Positions 14,202 to 20,562 of a stretch of DNA of 20,562 nt are shown here, one piece after another. Made by a program: the position numbers and the translations under genes. The stretch covers positions 1-20,562 of the forward strand of contig JALFGI010000064.1 in assembly GCA_022777455.1 (NCBI GenBank). Direction: 5' to 3'. The stretch comes from Clostridiales bacterium (GTDB taxonomy: Bacteria; Bacillota_A; Clostridia; Oscillospirales; Oscillospiraceae). A model generated the notes under the pieces. The model made no database searches. It was not told the DNA's origin and worked only from the letters and a program-made list of their open reading frames with translations. Numbering within the stretch: the first letter of the stretch is position 1; each line of letters opens with the position of its first letter.

Positions 14202-15815
14202 ATGGACCCGATATATGTTACCGGACACCGGAACCCGGACACCGACTCCATCGTGGCGGCCATGGCCTATGCGGCCCTGCGCAATGCCTGCGGCGACCGG
14301 GAGTACGAGGCCGCCTGCCTGGGCCATGTGTCCGACGAGACCCAGATCGTGCTGGACCGCTTCGGCTTCCAGCCCCCCAAGCGTATCTATAATATGTATA
14401 CCCAGGTCCGGGACCTGGATTTTGACACACCCCCCATCCTCAGTGATGCGGTGACTCTGGACCGGGCCTGGAAGCTCCTGTCCGACGATAAAAAGAGTTC
14501 CGCTCTTCCCGTGGCCAAGGAGGATGGCACCTTGTTCGGTATGCTGTCCCGGGAGGATGTGGCCAGCTACAATATGGACCAGGTGTTTAATGGCTTCCTG
14601 GAGCCGGTGCCCCTGTTTAACGTCCTGTCCGTTCTGGAGGGCAAGGTCCTCAACGAGGCCGGAGAAAGCACCGATACCATCGGCGGCGAGGTGACCATCG
14701 CCCTGCCCAAGAGCCGGGAGAATCTGCTGTTCAATTCCCCCAACATGGTGGTGCTCTGCGGCCACCAGCCGGAGATGATCCGCCGGGCCCTGGAGCTGGG
14801 GGTGAACTGCCTGGTGCTGTGCCAGGCGGAGCTGGACGAGGAGCTGCGCACCCTGCCCACCACCACCTGCATCATCTCCACCCCCTTCGACGCCTATTCT
14901 GCCGCCCGCCTGATTTTCCAGTCCACCCCCGTGGGCCGGATCTGCCGCACCAAGGACCTGGTGTGCTTCCATCTGGAGGACCGGGTGGACGAAGTGCGGG
15001 AGCAGGTGCTGAAGCATCGGGAGCCCTGCTACCCCATCCTGGACGACAGCGACAAGGTGGTTGGCGTGCTCACCCGGTATCATCTGCTCCGCCCCCGGCG
15101 TAAGCGGGTGGTGCTGGTGGACCACAACGAAGCCGCCCAGTCCGTGCCCGGGCTGGAGGAGGCGGAAATTCTGGAGATCATCGACCACCACCGCCTGGCG
15201 GACATTCAGACCAGCAATCCCATCACCATGCGCAACGAGCCCGTGGGCTCCACCAACACCATCATCGCCACCATGTTCCAGGACCGGGGTCTCATGCCCT
15301 CGGAGAAGATGGCGGGGCTCATGGCTGCGGCGATCCTTTCGGATACGGTTATGTTCAAGTCCCCCACCTGCACCTCCCGGGACATCCGCATGGCTGAACG
15401 CCTGGCCCGGATTGCCAACATTTCCCTGGACGAGCTGGGCAAGACCATTTTCTCCGCCAGCCTGGGCAGCAAGTCCGCCGAGGAACTGCTGTTCACCGAC
15501 TACAAGGAGTTCCACATCGCCGGCCACGATCTGGCTGTGGCCCAGATCACCTGCGTGGACAGCCCCAGCATGCTGGAGCGGAAGGAGGAGTTCCTGAAGC
15601 ACATGAACAAGGTGGCCCAGAAGCAGGGCTTCTCCATGGTGCTGCTGATGCTCACCGATGTGCTGATGGAAGGCACCCAGCTGATTTACGTAGGCGACGA
15701 CGAGACCATCCGTCAGGCCTTCAATGCCAGCCCCAAGGATAACACCGTCTTCCTGCCGAAGATCATGAGCCGCAAAAAGCAGGTCATCCCCATGCTCTCC
15801 GCCCTGTGGGGCTAA
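14202..15815 (+). CDS. CBS/DRTGG-domain family II inorganic pyrophosphatase
   Basis: A 537-residue Mn(Co)-dependent pyrophosphatase that hydrolyses PPi to phosphate in the cytosol. The DHH core is split: GHRNPDTDS (8-16; His9, Asp13, Asp15) begins it, and it resumes with VDHN (Asp307) and IIDHH (328-330), ending in the DHHA2 substrate motif SRKKQ (523-527). The insert of about 240 residues holds CBS1 (about 65-125), a DRTGG-like domain (about 180-240) and CBS2 (about 245-300). In characterised clostridial relatives such inserts bind adenine nucleotides: AMP and ADP inhibit, while diadenosine polyphosphates activate DRTGG-containing forms. The start is ATG 14202 after an ideal GGAGG. The gene is flanked by repeats on both sides and appears monocistronic. 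Confidence 0.95.
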   Translation: MDPIYVTGHRNPDTDSIVAAMAYAALRNACGDREYEAACLGHVSDETQIVLDRFGFQPPKRIYNMYTQVRDLDFDTPPILSDAVTLDRAWKLLSDDKKSSALPVAKEDGTLFGMLSREDVASYNMDQVFNGFLEPVPLFNVLSVLEGKVLNEAGESTDTIGGEVTIALPKSRENLLFNSPNMVVLCGHQPEMIRRALELGVNCLVLCQAELDEELRTLPTTTCIISTPFDAYSAARLIFQSTPVGRICRTKDLVCFHLEDRVDEVREQVLKHREPCYPILDDSDKVVGVLTRYHLLRPRRKRVVLVDHNEAAQSVPGLEEAEILEIIDHHRLADIQTSNPITMRNEPVGSTNTIIATMFQDRGLMPSEKMAGLMAAAILSDTVMFKSPTCTSRDIRMAERLARIANISLDELGKTIFSASLGSKSAEELLFTDYKEFHIAGHDLAVAQITCVDSPSMLERKEEFLKHMNKVAQKQGFSMVLLMLTDVLMEGTQLIYVGDDETIRQAFNASPKDNTVFLPKIMSRKKQVIPMLSALWG

Positions 15816-15884
15816 GCGGGCATGGCCCGCGGCAAATGCCGCACCGGGCTGATGTGTCATCCGGGACTCCTGGGTAATGCCCGG
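15816..15884 (+). repeat. Family E repeat, copy 1
   Basis: A 69-nt unit starting directly after the pyrophosphatase stop. It has hairpins GCGGGCATGGCCCGC and CGGCAAATGCCG, then ACCGGGCTGATGTGT and GGGTAATGCCCGG. Its reverse complement matches 19265-19333 at most positions. It may double as the transcript end of the pyrophosphatase gene. Confidence 0.85.
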
Positions 15885-16103
15885 AAACGCTTTCGCGGAA
15901 ATAGTCGGATACAGATTGGCAGCACGATATCCATTCCGTTCGGAATTGTCGATATCCGCTTCGCGGTCGATATGTGCTTCCCACACGAGATGCGCCGCGG
16001 CGCGAGAGGGAATGGATATCATATCGAACGGGAACAACGTGAGCGTATCTCGACGCCGAAGGCGATATCGAATTTTCCCATGAAGGAAAATATATCGTCA
16101 TAA
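15885..16103. repeat. Family D GATATC-rich palindromic repeat
   Basis: A run of small palindromes: TTCCGTTCGGAA, CCGCTTCGCGG, GCGCCGCGGCGC and GCCGAAGGC. They are enclosed by a perfect 12-bp inverted pair GATATCCATTCC (15926-15937) and GGAATGGATATC (16009-16020). No second copy is present in the window, so its repeat status is inferred from architecture. With family E it fills the whole pyrophosphatase-holB gap. Confidence 0.65.
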
Positions 16104-16126
16104 CCATTCACAAATGAGGAAAAAAT

Positions 16127-17086
16127 ATGTCTTTTGAAACCCTCCTGGGCAATGAACAACTGAAAAAGAATCTGGCCCGGAGCGTTTCCATGGGGCATAT
16201 CTCCCATTTCTATCTGATCTCCGGCCCCGCCGGGTCGGGAAAGCACACCCTGGCCCGGCTCTTGGCCGCGGCCATCCTCTGCCGGGGGGAGCGGAAGCCC
16301 TGCCTTGGCTGCCCCGCCTGCCGGAAGGTGCTGGCGGGCGCCCACCCGGACTTCATCACCGTGGACGACCCGGAGAAAAAGACCGTCCCCGTGGACCTGA
16401 TCCGTCAGGCCCGGGCGGATATGTATATCCAGCCCAACGAATCGGATCATAAAATTTACCTCTTCCCCCGGGCCCAGGACATGGGTCTGCCGGGACAGAA
16501 CGCCCTGCTGAAGGTGCTGGAGGAGCCCCCGAAATACGGCGTGTTCCTCCTGCTGGCGGACAATCCCAATAAGCTGCTGCCCACGGTCCGCTCCCGGTGC
16601 ACGGAGCTGAAGCTGCTCCCCCTGCCCCAGGAGGTACTGTTGGCCCAGCTGAAAAAGGAGTTCCCCGCCGCAGCCCGGGAGGATCTGCTGGCCGCCGCTT
16701 CTCGCAGCGGTGGATTCCTTGGCCAGGCCAAGCAGCTGCTGGAAAACGGCCAGACCGTCAGCCCTCAGACCCTGGGCTTCCTGAAAGCTGTGGGGGAAAA
16801 GGATGTGCTGGAACTGATTCAGACTTTGGTACCCATGGAAAAATGGAAGCGGGATGTCCTGACCCAGACCCTGAACGAATGGCTGGAGCTGACGGAAAAC
16901 GCCCTGCTCTGCCGCAGCGGCATGGACACCGTCTCCCCCCACGCCCGCCGTCTGGCCAAGGAACGCACCAGCAAGGAGCTGATGGACATCATCACCCACC
17001 TGCAAAAGGCCGTCACCTACACCCAGGCCAACGTCTCCCCCGCCGCCGTCTGCGGCTATCTGGAGTGGGAGCTGCAAAATATATAA
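16127..17086 (+). CDS. holB: DNA polymerase III, delta-prime subunit
   Basis: A 319-residue clamp-loader subunit of the AAA+ fold, part of the complex that loads the beta clamp on DNA. Walker A is GPAGSGKHT (33-41). A zinc module has Cys52, Cys59, Cys62 and Cys65 (CLGCPAC). QNALLKVLEEPP (124-135) corresponds to the Walker B/sensor region, and PTVRSRC (152-158) carries the arginine-finger SRC motif. E. coli delta-prime lacks a functional Walker A, but Firmicutes proteins often keep it, as here. The start is ATG 16127 after GAGGA. The next gene is ricT, as in Bacillus subtilis holB-yaaT, but separated here by a 332-nt gap holding a family C repeat. Confidence 0.95.
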   Translation: MSFETLLGNEQLKKNLARSVSMGHISHFYLISGPAGSGKHTLARLLAAAILCRGERKPCLGCPACRKVLAGAHPDFITVDDPEKKTVPVDLIRQARADMYIQPNESDHKIYLFPRAQDMGLPGQNALLKVLEEPPKYGVFLLLADNPNKLLPTVRSRCTELKLLPLPQEVLLAQLKKEFPAAAREDLLAAASRSGGFLGQAKQLLENGQTVSPQTLGFLKAVGEKDVLELIQTLVPMEKWKRDVLTQTLNEWLELTENALLCRSGMDTVSPHARRLAKERTSKELMDIITHLQKAVTYTQANVSPAAVCGYLEWELQNI

Positions 17087-17097
17087 ATTGTGGAATC

Positions 17098-17350
17098 GCC
17101 ACTGTAGGGGAGAATATCATCCTCCCGCGCAGTACAACCCCACAATAAAAAACCAGGTTCGGCGAATCCGCACAGCACTCCGACCACACTGTAGGGGAGG
17201 ATCGTATCCTCCCGCGCAGCGTAAACCCACGATGAGAAATAAGGTTGGGCGAATTGGTACAACGTCGGACATTTTACCATTCAACCAAACACGCAATAAA
17301 CCAACCTGGCGGGAGGCTACGAGCCTCCCCTACAATACAGTGGCTGGGCA
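17098..17350 (+). repeat. Family C repeat, copy 4
   Basis: It begins GCCACTGTAGGGGAG and ends CCCCTACAATACAGTGGCTG. Two successive left-type ends (CACTGTAGGGGAG at 17100 and 17190) suggest a partial tandem duplication. It shares ACCATTCAACCAAACACGCA and ACCTGGCGGGAGGCTACGAG with other copies. It occupies most of the holB-ricT gap, and no promoter stands out. Confidence 0.84.
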
Positions 17351-17418
17351 AAAATTTCGAATCCGTCAATTCCGCGCACCGTCCAAATCGGTGCCGTACC
17401 CATAAAAGGAGCAAACAA

Positions 17419-18894
17419 ATGGAAGAACTTCTCAATCCTGTCCAGCAGGAAACGGTGGAGGTCGTGGACATCCAGTTCCGTCCCGGGCAGAAAATTTATT
17501 TCTTTGACCCCGACGGCGCCAGCTTCCTCCCGGGGGATCATGTGATTATGGATACCGCCCGGGGACCGGAGTTCGGCATCTGCGCCGGGGGGAACCACAC
17601 CATTTCCGTCAAGGATGTGGTGGCTCCCCTGCGGAAAATTCTCCGCAAGGCCACCAGCCAGGACGAAAAGATCAACGCCGAAAACCGCAGCCGGGAGCGC
17701 CGGGCCTTTGAAATCTGCATGCAGAAAATCCAGCACCACGGTCTGGATATGCAGCTGGTATCCGCCGAGTGCGCCTTCGACGGCAGCAAGATCCTGTTCT
17801 ACTTCACCGCCGACGAGCGGGTGGACTTCCGGGAGCTGGTGAAGGACCTTGCCGGTGTGTTCCACACCCGGATTGAGCTGCGCCAGATCGGCGTCCGGGA
17901 CAAGGCCAAGATGGTGGGCGGTCTGGGCATCTGCGGCCGGCCCTTCTGCTGCGCCAGCTTCCTGGATGATTTCCAGCCTGTGTCCATCAAAATGGCCAAG
18001 ACCCAGAACCTCAGCCTGAACCCCACCAAAATCTCCGGCACCTGCGGCCGGCTGATGTGCTGCCTGAAATACGAGCAGGACACCTATGAGAGCCTGATCC
18101 GTTCCAGCCCCAAGGTGGATTCCTTTGTGGATACCCCCGAGGGCCGGGGCACCGTGGTGGAATCCGAGATTCTCCGCCAGCGGGTGAAGGTGCAGATGGA
18201 AAACAACCCGGACACCGTGAGCGTTTTTTCCAACGAGGAGATCGCCGTCCTGCGCAATGGCAAGGCCAAGAAGAACGACCCGCCCATCCCGGCAGACCTG
18301 GCTCCCATTTCCGGCAGCGGCAAGCGCCCTGCCAGGGCCAGACAGGAGGAGGCTCCTCTGCTGGAGCCCATCCGCTTCCGCTACAGCACCGAGCAAATCG
18401 TGGAGGAACCCGCTCCCGCGCTCCAGCCGGAACAGGAGCAGCGGCCTCCCCGTTCCCGCCGCCGCAAGGGCAACCGCCCGGAGGGCCGGGAACCTTCCGA
18501 GCAGCAGGATGCAAAGCAGAACGAAGCAAAGCAAATGCAGCCCGCCGAACAAAATGAGGAGCCCGGCAAGGAGCAGCCCGAACAGGGCCAGCGCCCGCCC
18601 CGCCAGCGCCGGGAGCAGCGACCCCGGAAGCAGGACAAGGGCGAACCCAAACAGGAAAAGCAGGCGGGCCAGAAACAGGACAACCGGGAGCAGAGCAGAG
18701 AACCCCGCCCGCCCCGTCCTCCCAGGAAAAATTCCCAGCAGGGCAGCCAGGGCAATCAGTCCAGCCAGCCCAGCCAGCCGAACCAGTCCGCTCCCGCCCA
18801 GGGCGTCCAGCCCGCTGCCGAGGGAGAGACCCAAAAGCCCCGCCGCCGGAACAATTACTACCGCCATCGCAAGCCCAAAGCCCCCCAAACCTGA
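17419..18894 (+). CDS. ricT: RicT/YaaT (PSP1 domain) with basic disordered tail
   Basis: A 491-residue protein. Residues 1-280 are the PSP1-domain RicT core; in B. subtilis RicT joins RicA and RicF in an Fe-S complex that stimulates RNase Y-dependent mRNA maturation. Six cysteines sit in the expected places: Cys172, Cys177 and Cys178 (GICGRPFCCASF), and Cys209, Cys214 and Cys215 (GTCGRLMCCLKYE). Residues about 285-491 are low complexity, rich in Gln, Pro, Arg, Lys and Glu, with basic patches SRRRKGNR, RQRREQRPRK and KPRRRNNYYRHRKPK. The B. subtilis protein is about 275 residues, so the tail nearly doubles it. The start is ATG 17419 after AAAGGAG; the reading frame upstream runs into the repeat and is rejected. 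RicA and RicF genes are not in the window. Confidence 0.93.
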   Translation: MEELLNPVQQETVEVVDIQFRPGQKIYFFDPDGASFLPGDHVIMDTARGPEFGICAGGNHTISVKDVVAPLRKILRKATSQDEKINAENRSRERRAFEICMQKIQHHGLDMQLVSAECAFDGSKILFYFTADERVDFRELVKDLAGVFHTRIELRQIGVRDKAKMVGGLGICGRPFCCASFLDDFQPVSIKMAKTQNLSLNPTKISGTCGRLMCCLKYEQDTYESLIRSSPKVDSFVDTPEGRGTVVESEILRQRVKVQMENNPDTVSVFSNEEIAVLRNGKAKKNDPPIPADLAPISGSGKRPARARQEEAPLLEPIRFRYSTEQIVEEPAPALQPEQEQRPPRSRRRKGNRPEGREPSEQQDAKQNEAKQMQPAEQNEEPGKEQPEQGQRPPRQRREQRPRKQDKGEPKQEKQAGQKQDNREQSREPRPPRPPRKNSQQGSQGNQSSQPSQPNQSAPAQGVQPAAEGETQKPRRRNNYYRHRKPKAPQT

Positions 18895-18953
18895 TTCTAC
18901 CGGGGGTAGAGTTCAACGGGCAGTAGAATTCTATGGTCAATTTCTATACAATT

Positions 18954-18984
18954 CGTGCCATTCCACCAGGGAGTGGCACGTTTT
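18954..18984 (+). terminator. Rho-independent terminator of ricT
   Basis: An 11-bp stem CGTGCCATTCC/GGAGTGGCACG (one G-T pair), loop ACCAG, then TTTT, about 60 nt after the ricT stop. Confidence 0.8.
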
Positions 18985-18986
18985 GG

Positions 18987-19015
18987 TTTACATTTGGATT
19001 TGGAACCTTTATAAT
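18987..19015 (+). promoter_or_regulatory. Promoter upstream of the DegV-family gene
   Basis: TTTACA (18987-18992), a 17-nt spacer and TATAAT (19010-19015) follow directly after the ricT terminator. Transcription from about 19022 would cross two repeats before the next gene, giving a leader of roughly 360 nt. Confidence 0.78.
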
Positions 19016-19068
19016 AGTAGCATTCATGAATTTTCATTGCGGGAAATAGTCATTTGATGGTTTGCACC

Positions 19069-19233
19069 GCCCAGCCCACTGTAGGGGCGGCTCGTAGCCG
19101 CCCGCAACGTAACGGAACTGGGTGTTCCGTCAAACGGGATCGCATCCGACACCCTGCGAATTCGCCCGACCTGGTTTGTCGCAATCCGGTTTCCTGCGCG
19201 GGAGGCTGCGAGCCTCCCCTACACTGGCTGGGC
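19069..19233 (+). repeat. Family C repeat, copy 5
   Basis: This copy shows the clearest terminal inverted repeats of the family: GCCCAGCCCACTGTAGGGG at the left and CCCCTACACTGGCTGGGC at the right. Inner stems are GGCGGCTCGTAGCCGCC and GGAGGCTGCGAGCCTCC. It lies inside the predicted leader of the DegV-family gene. Confidence 0.87.
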
Positions 19234-19264
19234 AATTGTCTCAGCCTGATACGCATAATCGTTA

Positions 19265-19333
19265 CCGGGCTTTACCCAGGAGTCCCGGATCACACATCAG
19301 CCCGGTGCGCCATTGTCCGCGGGCACTGCCCGC
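19265..19333 (-). repeat. Family E repeat, copy 2 (inverted)
   Basis: The reverse complement of 15816-15884 with few differences, sharing CACCGGGCTGATGTGT and ATCCGGGACTCCTGGGTAA. It ends about 48 nt before the DegV start. Here it is read in the opposite sense to copy 1 by the neighbouring plus-strand genes. Confidence 0.85.
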
Positions 19334-19380
19334 CAATTTTCCCTACGTTTCATCTTTCAACATCCGAAAGGAGAATTCCC

Positions 19381-20259
19381 ATGTCATTTACCATTTTTGT
19401 GGACGGCAGCGCCAATCTGCCGGACCGGACGCTCCAGGAGCTGAAATTGTCCATCCTGCCCTGCAGCTTTAGTCTGGACGGCGTTCCCGCCACCTACAAC
19501 GGCAATCTGGGCAGCTTCGATGCCCACGAGTACTACCAAATGCTCCTGGGGGGCAGCGTGGTGAAGACCAGCTTGCTGAACACCCAGCTCTTTCTGGATC
19601 ATTTCCGTCCGGAGCTGGAGCAGGGCCGGGATGTGGTGTATTTCTCCATGTCCTCCGGCATCAGCGGCACCTTCCAGGCGGCGCGCATCGCGGCGGAGGA
19701 GCTGTTGGAGGAATTTCCGGGCCGCACCGTCCGGGTTGTGGACTCCCTGGGCGCGGGCTTTGGCACCGGCCTGATGGCCTGCCGGGCGTCGGATCTCCGT
19801 TCGGAGGGAAAGACCGCGGCGGAAACCGCGGACATCATGGATGCCGAGGCCCACAATATGCTCCAGTTTTTCACCGTGGACGACCTGAATTTCCTCAAGC
19901 GCACCGGCCGGGTGTCCGGCGCCACTGCCATGATCGGTACCGTGCTGAACATCAAACCCATCCTCTGGGGCGATCCCACCGGCCACATCACCGCCCGGAG
20001 CAAGCAGCGGGGCAGAAAGAAAGCCCTGGCCGCCATTGTGGAGGAATACCGCAAGGGGGTCATTGACCCGGAAAACCAGCGGGTTGCCATCTCCCACGGG
20101 GACTGCGAGGAGGAAGCCGACCGGCTGGCGGAGATGATCCGGGCGGTGGCACCCCCCAAGGAGCTGATCATCGCGCCCCACGAGCCCTTCACCGGCGCCC
20201 ATGTGGGCCCGGGGATGCTGGCCCTGTTCTTCCGGGGCAGGAACAGAAGCGAAGTGTAG
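19381..20259 (+). CDS. DegV-family (FakB-like) fatty-acid-binding protein
   Basis: A 292-residue two-domain DegV protein. Members bind one fatty acid, and FakB types present it to the kinase FakA for phosphorylation and entry into phospholipids. The family pattern is present: VDGSANLP (7-14; usually DSSADLP), VKTSLLN (61-67; Thr63, Ser64), the SSGISGTFQAA stretch (91-101) lining the head-group site, and DDLNFLKRTGRVSG followed by KQRGRKKAL. The C-terminal domain ends with HEPFTGAHVGPGMLALFF, where the His/Gly motif closes the pocket. The start is ATG 19381 after AAAGGAG. The longer upstream frame to 19054 is repeat-derived. No fakA is in the window, so its role as a FakA partner is inferred from the family. 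Confidence 0.93.
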   Translation: MSFTIFVDGSANLPDRTLQELKLSILPCSFSLDGVPATYNGNLGSFDAHEYYQMLLGGSVVKTSLLNTQLFLDHFRPELEQGRDVVYFSMSSGISGTFQAARIAAEELLEEFPGRTVRVVDSLGAGFGTGLMACRASDLRSEGKTAAETADIMDAEAHNMLQFFTVDDLNFLKRTGRVSGATAMIGTVLNIKPILWGDPTGHITARSKQRGRKKALAAIVEEYRKGVIDPENQRVAISHGDCEEEADRLAEMIRAVAPPKELIIAPHEPFTGAHVGPGMLALFFRGRNRSEV

Positions 20260-20274
20260 TACGAATTCTTGATT

Positions 20275-20335
20275 AAATTCCCATGCGCCACAGACGCGCC
20301 ACGATAAATGAAAGCTTTGGGGCATGGGAATTTTT
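20275..20335 (+). terminator. Terminator of the DegV-family gene
   Basis: A 12-bp stem AAATTCCCATGC/GCATGGGAATTT encloses a 35-nt apical region, and the 3' arm runs into TTTTT. It begins 16 nt after the stop and overlaps the left end of element F. Confidence 0.65.
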
Positions 20336-20386
20336 GTACATCAATTCCGGTTGCCCCGTTAGGGGCGAGGACTTGGTACATTTTCA

Positions 20387-20416
20387 ATTTTACTGTGAAG
20401 ACTTTCACAGTAAAAT
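20387..20416. repeat. Perfect 13-bp hairpin
   Basis: ATTTTACTGTGAA and TTCACAGTAAAAT are perfectly complementary around a GACT loop. It is AT-rich on both strands, so it might stop transcription from either side; it is part of element F. Confidence 0.8.
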
Positions 20417-20562
20417 CTTTCATATCAGCTTGGTCTATTGGCGCAATACTGCGTTATCGTCACTTGCCATACATACAGTATGGCTGCGTTCCTCTGCCTT
20501 GTCTTGCTCCAATATCCCTGCGCTGCTAATTAAATCTTTTTATCAAGAATTAGTATGAATTC

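Larger units (their letters stand above)
20260..20553. repeat. Family F hairpin-rich element with terminal inverted repeats
   Basis: TACGAATTCTTGAT at 20260-20273 and ATCAAGAATTAGTA at 20540-20553 are inverted at 13 of 14 positions and enclose about 290 nt. Inside are hairpins GCCCCGTTAGGGGC, the 13-bp stem at 20387-20416, CGCAATACTGCG and CCATAC/GTATGG (20467-20483). It has no credible coding content and only one copy here, so element status is inferred. It fills the end of the window after the DegV gene. Confidence 0.6.

Noticed and set aside
14064..16037. Minus-strand ORF of 657 codons opposite the pyrophosphatase
   Set aside because: It is an antisense frame extended through flanking repeats; the sense frame has all catalytic motifs.
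18011..18940. Minus-strand ORF of 309 codons over ricT
   Set aside because: It is a low-complexity antisense of the ricT tail with no start signal.
20283..20558. Plus-strand ORF of 91 codons after the DegV gene
   Set aside because: It begins inside the terminator stem and crosses several hairpins of a non-coding element.

Overview
The window is a chromosomal stretch from a GC-rich anaerobic Clostridia genome, most likely of the Oscillospiraceae/Ruminococcaceae type found in the gut. This rests on a Re-citrate-synthase-like gene beside an Aquifex-type aconitase, the Firmicutes pairs rpsO-pnp and holB-ricT, RqcH, a CBS-domain family II pyrophosphatase, and intergenic spaces packed with palindromic repeats. 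No tRNA, rRNA, CRISPR array, prophage or transposase gene is visible. Thirteen protein genes are supported, plus one candidate 10-codon leader ORF.

Left part, minus strand (about 289-6220): a 2-oxoglutarate/glutamate precursor module. Transcription starts at a strong sigma-A promoter (6193-6220) whose -10 box overlaps a near-perfect 22-bp palindrome of the FadR/GntR operator type. It then passes through an HMGL-family synthase (probable Re-citrate synthase), a GntR/FCD regulator, aconitase (overlapping the regulator by 8 nt) and, after a repeat-filled gap, isocitrate dehydrogenase. Together the three enzymes would convert oxaloacetate plus acetyl-CoA to citrate, isocitrate and 2-oxoglutarate. 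The regulator probably controls its own operon.

Centre, plus strand (6837-9550): rpsO (ribosomal protein S15) with a clear promoter and structured leader, a terminator-like hairpin, then pnp (polynucleotide phosphorylase). The pnp leader holds a 75-nt, 21-bp imperfect hairpin and a 10-codon ORF whose start region nearly duplicates that of pnp. This is the most interesting regulatory candidate in the window.

Right part, plus strand (9822-20335): thiamine pyrophosphokinase bracketed by two same-orientation repeats; RqcH (rescue of stalled ribosomes); type I asparaginase with its own promoter; CBS/DRTGG pyrophosphatase; DNA polymerase III delta-prime (holB); RicT/YaaT with a long basic, disordered tail; and a DegV/FakB-type fatty-acid-binding protein behind a leader of about 360 nt. 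These look like independent housekeeping units.

Almost every intergenic space over 150 nt is filled by repeats. They fall into at least six families: A (three copies), B (two), C (five), E (two, inverted), and single-copy D and F, plus a heptad palindrome and a 26-bp stem. They explain nearly all spurious long ORFs between genes.
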